Part shown: piece after piece, positions 16,013-24,150 of the stretch
How positions within the stretch are numbered: the first letter of the stretch is position 1
How the letters are laid out: each line of letters begins with the position of its first letter
Assembly (NCBI GenBank): GCA_937927725.1
Contig: CALBSE010000011.1
Location: forward strand, 21,340 to 85,339
Direction: 5' to 3'
DNA from: an uncultured Actinomycetes bacterium
GTDB taxonomy: Bacteria > Actinomycetota > Acidimicrobiia > Acidimicrobiales > Acidimicrobilacustridaceae
DNA: 64,000 bases
Notes under the pieces: generated by a model
Told to the model about the DNA's origin: nothing
Databases searched by the model: none
The model's input: only the letters and a program-made list of their open reading frames with translations
Translations under genes and position numbers: made by a program

Positions 16013-16213
16013 TCAGGCGGACGGGGAGGCCTTCTCGGGCTGCCAAACTCCCTCGGCCATGTAGTCCTCGGCAGAGAATTCAGTTACCCACACCCGAATG
16101 GAGGGAAGGGAGGCTCCAATTGACGTGTGCACGGCCTCGGTCACGGCACTGAGCAGGGCTTTCTTCTGCTCAGGGGTGCGGCCTTCGAGCATGTTGATCT
16201 GGATGAGAGGCAC
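16013..16213 (-). CDS. 4-oxalocrotonate tautomerase-family protein
   Basis: A 66-residue tautomerase-superfamily protein beginning MPLIQINMLEGRTPEQKKAL. Removal of Met exposes the catalytic Pro1, and Arg12 and the downstream helix match the family. Such enzymes interconvert enol and keto forms, usually in aromatic degradation, and assemble as hexamers. The C-terminal half (IRVWVTEFSAEDYMAEGVW) is the second strand and hairpin. It starts a few bases from the divergent nitroreductase gene. Confidence 0.88.
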   Translation of the reverse strand: MPLIQINMLEGRTPEQKKALLSAVTEAVHTSIGASLPSIRVWVTEFSAEDYMAEGVWQPEKASPSA

Positions 16214-16251
16214 AAGAAACTCCGTTGATGGTCGGCAGTACTGTCCTGATC

Positions 16252-16848
16252 ATGACCGCCCCGGCCGGATCCGTCGATCCACTTTCTTCCTTTGAGGCCA
16301 TCGCCTCGCAACGCCGCTCCTCACTTCGGGTCGATCCTGACAAGGCCGTTCCCGACGACCTCGTCGACCGACTGATTGTTCTTGCGGCCACGGCCCCAAA
16401 TCACAAGCGCACATTTCCATGGCGGTTTCGCATCATCTCGGGATCGGCCCGAGCACAGCTTGGCGAGGCACTGGCCCAGGACCTCATCGAGGCGGGTCGG
16501 GACCAAACCAAAATCGAAAAGGCGCGTTCGAAATATCTCAGGGCACCGGTCCTGATCGCTGTGGCCTCCATCGCCGACGAAGACGCAACGTTGACTGCTG
16601 AGAATCGCGACGCCGTTTCGGCCGCAATTCAAACGCTGCTCCTCGGCGCAACGGCAGCCGGTCTCGCGTCCTACTGGTCGACCGGTGCGGCAATGACTTC
16701 TGTCCGTCTACGCGACTTCTGCGGCTTCGACGCAACCGATACGACCGTTGGTTTGGTCTATCTCGGCTGGTCGATTGGTGATCCTCCACCAATCGACCGA
16801 CCCGCGCCTGAATCGCTGCGCATCGGCGCGTCCACCCAAACCCCGTAG
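16252..16848 (+). CDS. Nitroreductase-family protein
   Basis: A 198-residue FMN-dependent nitroreductase-fold protein, distinct from the one at 11.9–12.6 kb: RRSSLRVDPDKAVP near residue 21, LAATAPNHKRTFPWRF near 43 (flavin-binding), then AIQTLLLGATAAGLASYWSTG near 130 and VGLVYLGWSIG near the end. It is probably a reductase of quinones or nitro compounds; substrate unknown. ATG 16252 is preferred to the in-frame TTG 16225. The gene for a small membrane protein begins 11 bp after its stop. Confidence 0.85.
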   Translation: MTAPAGSVDPLSSFEAIASQRRSSLRVDPDKAVPDDLVDRLIVLAATAPNHKRTFPWRFRIISGSARAQLGEALAQDLIEAGRDQTKIEKARSKYLRAPVLIAVASIADEDATLTAENRDAVSAAIQTLLLGATAAGLASYWSTGAAMTSVRLRDFCGFDATDTTVGLVYLGWSIGDPPPIDRPAPESLRIGASTQTP

Positions 16849-16858
16849 GGTCTCGCCG

Positions 16859-17452
16859 ATGGCTGTTTCAAAGAAGAACGCAAAACGATTTGGTCCCGAC
16901 CGACCAGAGGCCCCTCCGCTGGTTCGACGTCAGCGCGTGTGGTCGGTGATTGGTACCTGGCTCTTCATTCTCGTGTTTTTCATTGCTCCGATTGGTTTCG
17001 GAAATGGAATCTTTGTCTTTCCCGCACTTCTCTTCACCGTCCTGCTGATCGCAACAATGCGACTTTCTCGTCGACCCGACGGCCCCGACGCAGAAACGCT
17101 TTCAAAGAACGAGCTGCGGAGCGCAACAGCTACCGAGCCCGTCTCGGTACATGCGATGTGGTCCCCAGGCCCTCGAGTCCGCGGCGAACCGCCGCAACGT
17201 GGCTTTCTCATCTGCGATGGCAAACGACTTCGTTTCGAATGCCTCAAGGATCAGGTGCGATTCGATTCCGCAATCAATCGAGTTGAGGTCATTACCCTCC
17301 CGAGCTTCATGCGACCACAACTCGATCTTTCAATCGGTGGCGTCAACCATTCACTGCGCTTCTTCCCCGCATGGGATCTTGGTGCAACGTTTGTCGGCCC
17401 CACTGTTGCCGGTGAGTGGTACGCACAGTTGAAAGAACTCGGCGCCTCCTGA
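16859..17452 (+). CDS. Two-TM membrane protein, paralogue of the next gene
   Basis: A 197-residue protein with a basic N-terminus, two transmembrane segments (about residues 27–66, WLFILVFFIAPIGFG and PALLFTVLLIATM) and a soluble C-terminal domain. The last 40 residues (SFMRPQLDLSIGGVNHSLRFF to VAGEWYAQLKELGA) align with the end of the next protein. I do not recognise the family. The topology suggests a cytoplasmic beta-rich domain tethered to the membrane. Only one base separates its stop from the next start, so the pair is one unit. Confidence 0.7.
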   Translation: MAVSKKNAKRFGPDRPEAPPLVRRQRVWSVIGTWLFILVFFIAPIGFGNGIFVFPALLFTVLLIATMRLSRRPDGPDAETLSKNELRSATATEPVSVHAMWSPGPRVRGEPPQRGFLICDGKRLRFECLKDQVRFDSAINRVEVITLPSFMRPQLDLSIGGVNHSLRFFPAWDLGATFVGPTVAGEWYAQLKELGAS

Positions 17453-17453
17453 C

Positions 17454-18086
17454 ATGGCCCGGATCAACCACACGCCGGATCCAAATCCAACACGTGCCAA
17501 AGCGCGTGCGCGCCGAAACCTCAACTTGGTTGTGTGGTGGGGAGTTGCGCTGATTCTTCTCTTCGTACTTTCGACCGGCGCGCCCTGGATCCTTGTCCTC
17601 CCCCTACTTGTTATTGGCGCACTCGTGATCACCAACACGATTCAAGTGGTTCGAGGAGAAGGTGCTGAGCAGTACGCGATTGAGCCCGGGCGTCTCGTCC
17701 AAGCCACTGCCGACAACGATCCCGTTGCGGTACCGGTGACGCGCGCACCAAACCGGCGGGAAAAAGGCCGGCGTCGAGGCACCCTCCACTTCGCCGGCGG
17801 CAAGCTGTCCTTCACCTTCGGGCCATCTCCGCGATCACGAACAAAGAAGAACGACGAGAACTTGGAGGGGACAACCATTTTCGATGCGTGGCCAGACGAC
17901 ATTGTTCTTGGCTCGCGACCCACGATGATGCGTCCTCAACTCACCATGACTATCGACGGCATCATGCACGTCATTGAATTCACGATGCCCGAGGATCTCG
18001 CTGCCGGCATGCTCGGAAAAGTCGTCGCTGGCGCATGGTTCGATCAATTGGTTGAGCTCGGGGCGACAGCCCCAACCACGAAGTAA
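17454..18086 (+). CDS. Two-TM membrane protein, tandem paralogue
   Basis: A 210-residue protein with a basic N-terminus, a membrane hairpin (about residues 25–60, VVWWGVALILLFVL and LVLPLLVIGALVI) and a soluble domain ending in MMRPQLTMTIDGIMHVIEF and KVVAGAWFDQLVELGA, like the preceding protein. A Lys/Arg-rich stretch (about 100–110 and 125–135) is specific to this copy. Function unknown; no catalytic motif is visible. Tandem duplication with divergence is inferred. Confidence 0.7.
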   Translation: MARINHTPDPNPTRAKARARRNLNLVVWWGVALILLFVLSTGAPWILVLPLLVIGALVITNTIQVVRGEGAEQYAIEPGRLVQATADNDPVAVPVTRAPNRREKGRRRGTLHFAGGKLSFTFGPSPRSRTKKNDENLEGTTIFDAWPDDIVLGSRPTMMRPQLTMTIDGIMHVIEFTMPEDLAAGMLGKVVAGAWFDQLVELGATAPTTK

Positions 18087-18131
18087 GAAAAGCGACACCG
18101 ATTCGCGCTGCCTTCGTGTCACGATTGACCC

Positions 18132-18926
18132 GTGGCACTCCTCCCCCCGCGTCCGCCCGCTGATCAAACGATGCTCAACAATGCTGTTGAGATCCTTCGC
18201 GCTGCTGGTTCATTCACCATGCAGTGGTTCGACAATCCCGCTCTGGACATCATCACGAAGAGCGATGGGACACCCGTCACCGAGGCCGACCGCGGTGCCG
18301 AACAAATCGTCCGTGATCGCCTTGCCGTCCTTCATCCCGAGGACTCCGTACTCGGAGAAGAACTTGACGACTACATCGGAAGTAGTTCGCGCACGTGGAT
18401 CGTTGATCCCATCGACGGCACAAAGGCGTTTACTCGCAGCGTTCCGCTCTATTCGAACCTTCTTGCGGTTGTCGACGAACACGGGCCACTCATCGGTGTC
18501 ATCAACCTTCCCGCGCTCAACACAACGGTGTACGCCGGGCGCGGCCTCGGATGTTTCCGCGATGGCCGGCCTGTACGCGTGAGCAATCGAACCGCTCCCG
18601 CGAGTTGTGTCCTTTCGACGAGTGGCTTCGGAACATGGAGTGACGAATCACTTCTCGGCGTGAAGCGAGCCGGTTTCGAATTGCGAACCTGGGGTGACGG
18701 CTACGGCTACGCAATGGTCGCGTGCGGTGCTCTCGACGCCATGGTCGATCCTCAGGTATCACTCTGGGATATTGCGCCCATGCCCGTGATCTTCGAAGAG
18801 GCTGGTGGGATGTTCACCGGCACAGACGGCAACGAGGTGTCTCTCGTTCCGGGTTCGAATGTGTCTGGTGTTGCATCAAACGGCGTCGTGCACGACGCGG
18901 TCATCGCCGCGATCAACAACCGCTAA
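18132..18926 (+). CDS. hisN: Histidinol-phosphatase (inositol monophosphatase family)
   Basis: A 264-residue Mg-dependent phosphatase of the IMPase superfamily. Metal and substrate motifs are TEADRGAEQ near residue 51, GEELDD near 75, WIVDPIDGTKAFTR near 93 and VSLWDIAPMPVIFEEAGG near 210. The KAFTRSVPLYSNLLAV wording and the GDGYGYAMVACG segment match HisN-type histidinol-phosphate phosphatases of actinobacteria, the last-but-one phosphate-removal step in histidine synthesis. It starts with GTG. Its stop codon overlaps that of the ABC ATPase gene tail to tail. Confidence 0.85.
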   Translation: MALLPPRPPADQTMLNNAVEILRAAGSFTMQWFDNPALDIITKSDGTPVTEADRGAEQIVRDRLAVLHPEDSVLGEELDDYIGSSSRTWIVDPIDGTKAFTRSVPLYSNLLAVVDEHGPLIGVINLPALNTTVYAGRGLGCFRDGRPVRVSNRTAPASCVLSTSGFGTWSDESLLGVKRAGFELRTWGDGYGYAMVACGALDAMVDPQVSLWDIAPMPVIFEEAGGMFTGTDGNEVSLVPGSNVSGVASNGVVHDAVIAAINNR

Positions 18927-19741
18927 CTCTCGTCATCGTCTTCGCACACGGTGTGATCGTGACCATGCGCGTGATGATGGGGATCATCAATCAGCACGAT
19001 GCCGTCGGCCAAACGCAACAACCGGCCTCCATAGGCTTCGGCAAGGTTTGCAGCAGTCAGCACTTCCTCTGCTGTTCCACTGGCCACGACACGACCAGCC
19101 AAGAGCAAAACGTGATCGGTTTCCGCCGCTTCTGAAAGATCATGCGTAGTCATCACGATCGTGCGGCCCGCGGCGCGTTCTTGGTCAACGACATCGAGAA
19201 TGTGCTGACGACTCACGACATCGAGACCGGTGACTGGTTCGTCGAGCAAAATAATGTCGCCACCTTGTGCAAGTCCTTGAGCGACAAACACCCTCTGACG
19301 TTGCCCTCCAGAAAGTTCGTGAAGATGACGCCGGGTGAGGTCGCCCAACTCGAGGCGGTCTATTGACTCATCCACGATCTGGCGATCCTCTGATGTCATC
19401 TTGCCGAACGCTCCCCGAGTTGCGAACCGCCCCATCGATACAACTTCACGAACAGTGACCGGCAGCTGATCATTGACCTTTGCCGATTGCATGACGTAGC
19501 CAACATGACGACGCATGTCGTTTGGGGTTCCGCCATTAACGGTGAGTGTTCCCGATTCAACCGGTAGTAAGCCCACGATCGCATTCAACAAACTGGACTT
19601 GCCTGCGCCGTTCGGGCCCACGAGGGAAGTGACAGCGCCAGTGGGCAACGCAAATGAGGCATCGCGCAACACAGGGTGGCGGCCATAGGCAAGAGTGACG
19701 TCGTGTCCCTCAACCGCGATCGGTGACGCGTGTTCAGACAT
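18923..19741 (-). CDS. Zinc/manganese-type ABC transporter ATP-binding protein
   Basis: A 272-residue ABC ATPase with Walker A GPNGAGKSS near residue 40, Q-loop VGYVMQSAKV, signature LSGGQRQR near 145, Walker B IILLDEPVTGLD and His switch TTHDLS. Similarity is to the ZnuC/MntB-type subgroup. The C-terminus is His- and acid-rich (DDPHHHAHGHDH, then CEDDDES), which suggests metal sensing or binding. No permease or binding-protein gene is adjacent, so its partners must be elsewhere. The ATG at 19741 is 87 bp from the divergent CopC–CopD gene. Confidence 0.85.
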   Translation of the reverse strand: MSEHASPIAVEGHDVTLAYGRHPVLRDASFALPTGAVTSLVGPNGAGKSSLLNAIVGLLPVESGTLTVNGGTPNDMRRHVGYVMQSAKVNDQLPVTVREVVSMGRFATRGAFGKMTSEDRQIVDESIDRLELGDLTRRHLHELSGGQRQRVFVAQGLAQGGDIILLDEPVTGLDVVSRQHILDVVDQERAAGRTIVMTTHDLSEAAETDHVLLLAGRVVASGTAEEVLTAANLAEAYGGRLLRLADGIVLIDDPHHHAHGHDHTVCEDDDES

Positions 19742-19828
19742 GACACTGACCGCGCTGGGCGAGAGCGGGGACGGGAATACGATCAGGCACCCGGACAGTC
19801 TTGCCCAACCGGTGGAAAACGAGAATTC

Positions 19829-21487
19829 ATGTCCCGTATCGCCAGACAACTCGCTGCAACGATCGCGATTCTGGTTGGTGTTCTCGCTCTCGGAACTGGG
19901 ATTGCGTCGGCCCACGCCACCGTCGAGAGTTCCACTCCAGCGGACGGGCAATCGCTCCCCGCCTCTCCGAGCGAAATCAGCGTTACCTTCAACGAACCAG
20001 TGAGTACGGCTTCTGGCGGGCTCAGCGTTCTCAACGCTGACGGCACTCACGTGGACGCGGGAAAGAGCCAAGTCACCGACGGCCGCACGCTTGTCACGGA
20101 AATTCCCCAGCCGCTTCCTGATGGAACCTACGTCGCCACCTATCGCGTACTTTCCGCTGATGGCCACCCCGTAAGTGGTTCGTTCCTCTTTGGTGTCGGA
20201 TCCGGAGCGGTCGACCGAAGTGCGCAACCTCAGGCGAGCGGCGATCGGCTTTGGGGAATCATCGGTGGGATTTCCCGAGCCCTCATGTATCTCGCAGCAC
20301 TCATCGCCGCTGGCGTCGCGTTCTTCTTAGCCTTCATCCACGATCACGATGCTGATCGTTGGCGAATCGTTCCGTTTGTTCGGATTGGTTCGATCCTCGC
20401 CTTGTTCAGCGCGATCGGTGTCGTGATGAGCCAGGCCGCGCTTCTCACGGGTAAAGGTGCCGGCGCGATCACCGACACAAATGTGCTCCGCGATGTTCTC
20501 AACCAAAACCTGGGCTGGTCCCTTGCGTTGATGATGATTGGCCTTGCTGTCGTCCATCTCTCAACTGACATCACGAAAAAAGTCGTCTCGCAGTCCTTTG
20601 CGTTCTATGGCGGACTCGCCGTCACGATTTCGTTCGCTGTGTGGGGACACGCAACCGAACTTGCCCCTCGAGCGGTTTCTCTTGTTGCCGACGCAGTCCA
20701 CGCAACTGCAGCTGCGCTTTGGCTCGGAGGCCTCATCGGACTGGTCATGGTCCTTTCGCTGAGATCTGCCGAGACGGTTCGTTCAACGGCAGGAATCATC
20801 AGCCGCTTTTCTCTCATGGCCTTCTGGTCCGTCATTGCATTGGCCATTGCTGGACTTACCCTCACCGTCACCGGCTCAAACGCCAGCCTGCATGCGATCG
20901 TGACGACAACGTGGGGTCAACTCGTCCTCGCCAAAGTCGGTCTCACCCTCATTGTTGTGATCATCGCCGCATGGAATCGACGCACGCTCGTTCCTTCACT
21001 CACGACGCCGACCGAGACAACCAACGATCTTTCGATTCGTTGGGCAACGTTGCTTCGCACGGTTCGAACTGAAGCGTTGCTTCTCGTCGTGGTGGTTTGC
21101 CTCACCGCAATTCTCGTCAACATTCCCCCGGCTCGAACTGCCGCCGTTTCAAAAACCACTCGATTCGACGTCAGCAAACGGGTCGATACCGGGACCGTTG
21201 AACTTTCGGTTGATCCTGCGATTGTGGGCCCGAACACCGTCATCGCCCGGTACGCCGACGGAACTGGACAACCACTCAATGTGGCGAACAGCATGACCAT
21301 TGAGTTCTCGCAACCCTCAGCCGGATTGGAGCCGATCACCCGGCAAGTTCCGGCTTCAGAACCAGGGGTCTTCACGATTCAAGGAAACGAATTCTCAATT
21401 CCTGGCACCTGGACCGTTACCATCGCCGTTCGAACGGGAGACTTCACCGAACAGCGCACCTCGTTCGAAGTTCCAATCCGTCGCTAA
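19829..21487 (+). CDS. CopC–CopD fusion protein, copper resistance
   Basis: A 552-residue membrane protein. A signal peptide ends at IASAHA; the mature N-terminal His starts a CopC domain (HATVESSTPADGQSLPASPSEISVTFNEPV, GTYVATYRVLSADGHPVSGSF), which binds copper in the periplasm-like space. About eight transmembrane helices of the CopD family follow (residues about 150–430), with His/Trp-containing helices such as AVWGHATEL and AVHATAAALWLGG. The last 100 residues form a third, beta-rich YtkA-like domain (RFDVSKRVDTGTVELSVDPAIVGPN). It probably handles copper uptake or sequestration at the membrane. It is first of a three-gene unit with ycnI-like and unknown genes. Confidence 0.88.
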   Translation: MSRIARQLAATIAILVGVLALGTGIASAHATVESSTPADGQSLPASPSEISVTFNEPVSTASGGLSVLNADGTHVDAGKSQVTDGRTLVTEIPQPLPDGTYVATYRVLSADGHPVSGSFLFGVGSGAVDRSAQPQASGDRLWGIIGGISRALMYLAALIAAGVAFFLAFIHDHDADRWRIVPFVRIGSILALFSAIGVVMSQAALLTGKGAGAITDTNVLRDVLNQNLGWSLALMMIGLAVVHLSTDITKKVVSQSFAFYGGLAVTISFAVWGHATELAPRAVSLVADAVHATAAALWLGGLIGLVMVLSLRSAETVRSTAGIISRFSLMAFWSVIALAIAGLTLTVTGSNASLHAIVTTTWGQLVLAKVGLTLIVVIIAAWNRRTLVPSLTTPTETTNDLSIRWATLLRTVRTEALLLVVVVCLTAILVNIPPARTAAVSKTTRFDVSKRVDTGTVELSVDPAIVGPNTVIARYADGTGQPLNVANSMTIEFSQPSAGLEPITRQVPASEPGVFTIQGNEFSIPGTWTVTIAVRTGDFTEQRTSFEVPIRR

Positions 21488-21505
21488 TCACCACCAAGGA
21501 TTCAC

Positions 21506-22180
21506 ATGACACTCCGTCGCCGCTTTCTCATTGCTTCTGCCGCTTCACTTGCAGCACTTGTCGCACTTGCGGGCCCAGCATTCGCCCATGCCGATGCAAC
21601 TGCGAAGGCAGAGCAAGCGGGTCGCACCGCGATCACCATTTCTCTGGAACATGGTTGCAACGGCAACCCGACAACTGGCCTTCGCGTTTCGTTGCCCACG
21701 GGTGCCACTGACGTCACCGGCACCAACACGGGGGGCTGGACCTCTACGGTTACCACCTCAGAAATCTCGTGGACGGGTGGATCCATCGCGGCAACAAAGT
21801 CTGGAGACTTCGAATTCAGTCTCGTATTGGCACAACCGGCCGGCGAAACCGTCACACTTCCAACTATCCAAACCTGCACAAACAACACAGAGATCGCATG
21901 GATTCAGGATGACAACGGCGATGAATCAGAAGCAAGTCATCCTGCTCCTCAAATTGAGGTGCCGAAAAACAGCACGTCAGCCACAACGTCGGTCGTTGCC
22001 GGCAATGGTTCGTCAACGACAGCAACTGCTCGGATGGCGACGCAATCAAACGCCGTGACTGACGAAGGCAGCAAGACCAGCACCGGCGGTCGGTACGTCT
22101 TTATCGGGGTCTGCGCAGCGATTGCGATTGGTGCCGGAGTGCTTTTCCTCAAGTACCGCAAGAAGCCAACGAAGAGCTGA
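21506..22180 (+). CDS. YcnI-like (DUF1775) copper-associated membrane protein
   Basis: A 224-residue protein with a signal peptide cleaved at AFAHA, leaving an N-terminal His, then a DUF1775 domain (LEHGCNGNPTTGLRVSLP, GWTSTVTTSEISWTGG, FEFSLVLAQPAGETVTLP, IQTCTNN). YcnI-type domains bind Cu(II) with the N-terminal His and a conserved Trp/Glu. A Ser/Thr-rich linker (about 145–185) and a C-terminal membrane anchor ending in KYRKKPTKS follow. It lies 18 bp after the CopC–CopD gene, so copper handling on the cell surface is the likely role. Confidence 0.88.
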   Translation: MTLRRRFLIASAASLAALVALAGPAFAHADATAKAEQAGRTAITISLEHGCNGNPTTGLRVSLPTGATDVTGTNTGGWTSTVTTSEISWTGGSIAATKSGDFEFSLVLAQPAGETVTLPTIQTCTNNTEIAWIQDDNGDESEASHPAPQIEVPKNSTSATTSVVAGNGSSTTATARMATQSNAVTDEGSKTSTGGRYVFIGVCAAIAIGAGVLFLKYRKKPTKS

Positions 22181-22185
22181 GCTTC

Positions 22186-23205
22186 TTGACCACTCTTGTG
22201 CGTCGAATCGGGCTTGTTCTCGCGATCGCGTTCGCGTTCGTTTGTTCAACCATGACTCAAGCAAGTGCGCTTTCACTTCATGCCACCGATTGGGAGTCGT
22301 CAATCATCTCGATTGCGCCAGCAACCCATGTGGTGGGCATCGAAGTTCTCAATGGTGGCGAAGCGCTTCAGCTCACCGTCCAACCACAGCACACCGCACT
22401 GATTTTGGGCTATCGAAATGAGCCCTATTTACGGATCAACGCCGACGGTGAAGTGCAGGCGAATCTCAAGTCCCCCACCTGGTGGTCCAACAAAACCGGC
22501 ACCGGTTCAGGATCCGTTCCCGATTCTGCTGACCCCACCGCAGCACCTGAATGGTCGAGGATTGGCAGCAATGGTTCGGTGGCGTGGCACGACCACCGCA
22601 TCCACGCCATGCCTGGCGTCACCACGGGAACCGACTGGACCGTCCTTCTCACGGTTGACGATATGCCGCTCGTGGTTCGTGGTCAGCTGACCAAGCTTCC
22701 TTCCCACGCCCCACTGCTCGAGGTGCTCCTTGCCATCGTGGCTGCAGCCACAATCGTGATCCTGGGCTTCCGCAGGGCATGGGCCATCTGTTCGGTCTCC
22801 ACGCTCTTCGGCGCTGCCCTGGCCATCGTCGTGGCAAGCGGCGGTTGGACTGCTACCCCCTCCGGCTTTACCCATCCGTGGTTACCGCTTCTCGCGTCGC
22901 TTCTCACCGGAGCACTCGCAATCGCCAGCGTTCTTTTTCGTCACGTTTCTCGGCGTCTTCGAGTCACCACCATGGTGGGTGCAGTGGCCGCGTTGGCTTG
23001 GTGGGTCGCGCTCAACGTCTCGACACTCACTGCAGTCTTCGTACCGAACACCTACGCGGCCAGCGTCGTCCGATTCTCGGTTGGCCTCGCGTTGGGGATC
23101 GTGGTCGGTGTCGCTGTCGTGATCGTGCTTAGCGGTGGCTTCACCGAGCTCAACGAAGGCGATCAGGCAGTTGTCGACAACGGAAATGACGCAGCAGCAG
23201 TTTGA
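22186..23205 (+). CDS. Copper-operon membrane protein of unknown function
   Basis: A 339-residue protein that begins with TTG. It has a signal peptide (IGLVLAIAFAFVCSTMTQASA), an extracellular domain of about 165 residues with AWHDHRIHAM near residue 136, a candidate metal site, then four to five transmembrane helices from about 180 to 320 and an acidic tail. The family is regularly seen with CopC/YcnI in actinobacteria, but its role is not known to me. Only 5 bp separate it from the ycnI-like gene. The last 43 bp overlap the convergent sigma-factor gene. Confidence 0.75.
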   Translation: MTTLVRRIGLVLAIAFAFVCSTMTQASALSLHATDWESSIISIAPATHVVGIEVLNGGEALQLTVQPQHTALILGYRNEPYLRINADGEVQANLKSPTWWSNKTGTGSGSVPDSADPTAAPEWSRIGSNGSVAWHDHRIHAMPGVTTGTDWTVLLTVDDMPLVVRGQLTKLPSHAPLLEVLLAIVAAATIVILGFRRAWAICSVSTLFGAALAIVVASGGWTATPSGFTHPWLPLLASLLTGALAIASVLFRHVSRRLRVTTMVGAVAALAWWVALNVSTLTAVFVPNTYAASVVRFSVGLALGIVVGVAVVIVLSGGFTELNEGDQAVVDNGNDAAAV

Positions 23206-23954
23206 GTTGATTGGTCCTTGCGATCTGGGACTGTTCCGTACTGCCCTGTAATTGAGCGACGAAGTTCGTGAAGCGCATCAGTTCGAAGTTGGCTCACTCT
23301 CGAACGAGTCACACCGAGTTCGCTCGCGATCTGTGCTGTTGTCTGACCATCAACGAATTGCCCAAGGATCACCCGGCGCTGACGCTGGGAAAGTCCGTCG
23401 ATCGCTTGGCGCAAATACGCCAGAAGTTCCGCCTGCTCGAGCATGTCAACCACATCGGGTTGAGCGCGATCAATAAGTTCCTCGCTACCGAATCCGGCGC
23501 CAGTGTCATCGCTCTGACCGTGATCAAGTCGACCAACGTTGCTGGTTGCAACACGTGCCCTAACTTCGAGCACACGTTTAGACGTGCTGCCTGATTCCGC
23601 GGCAAGTTCTTCCGTTGTTGGTCGCCGTCCGTAGCGAGCGGTGAGCGAGTTTTCGACCATCTCAATTCGTCGCGCGGCAGCGCGAAGTGATCGTGGCGCC
23701 CAATCGTCGGCACGGACCGCATCGAGCACCGCCCCGCGAATACGGAGCGCGACAAATCGTTCGAACGGAACACCTCGTGCCGGATCAAATCTCCATGCCG
23801 CTTCAACAACACCGAGCGCTCCGGCTCGAATAAGTTCCGCTCGCTCGACATGGCGAGGAAAGTTCGCGGCGATCGAGGCGACCACTTTGGGAACGACTGC
23901 GAGCCCCCTGTCCACCAATGCTGCAACCTCGGGATCCATCGATTGACCGTTCAT
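23163..23954 (-). CDS. Sigma-70 family RNA polymerase sigma factor (FliA/WhiG type)
   Basis: A 263-residue sigma factor. Region 2 contains AGALGVVEAAWRFDP and PFERFVALRIRGAVLDAVR (residues about 45–80), region 3 GRRPTTEELAAESG, and region 4 the helix-turn-helix QTTAQIASELGVTRSRVSQL near residue 215. The group 3 (flagellar/sporulation) architecture without a region 1 fits FliA/WhiG sigma factors. Its regulon cannot be read here, as no flagellar or sporulation genes are nearby. ATG 23954 has GGGGGAG upstream; the frame extends further but without support. Its 3' end overlaps the copper-operon gene by 43 bp on the opposite strand. Confidence 0.85.
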   Translation of the reverse strand: MNGQSMDPEVAALVDRGLAVVPKVVASIAANFPRHVERAELIRAGALGVVEAAWRFDPARGVPFERFVALRIRGAVLDAVRADDWAPRSLRAAARRIEMVENSLTARYGRRPTTEELAAESGSTSKRVLEVRARVATSNVGRLDHGQSDDTGAGFGSEELIDRAQPDVVDMLEQAELLAYLRQAIDGLSQRQRRVILGQFVDGQTTAQIASELGVTRSRVSQLRTDALHELRRSITGQYGTVPDRKDQSTQTAAASFPLSTTA

Positions 23955-24150
23955 CTGACTCCCCCTTTGTGCTTTCGCACTCACCCTCTCCCAGAAGTCG
24001 GCGAAACCTCCCCTTTCGCCAACTATCCCCGCAACCCATTCGTGCCGGATGGACACCCTAGGAACCCGCGCGGTCACATAGCTGGTCACCCCGGCCCATT
24101 TTCTTGCCTCGATCGGGTCAAATTTCCTGACTGCGGGATCGAGCAAGGGC

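Noticed and set aside
19742..20227. Extension of the ABC ATPase frame to 20227
   Set aside because: The extra part is antisense to the CopC signal peptide and domain and has no ABC motifs; ATG 19741 is a natural start.
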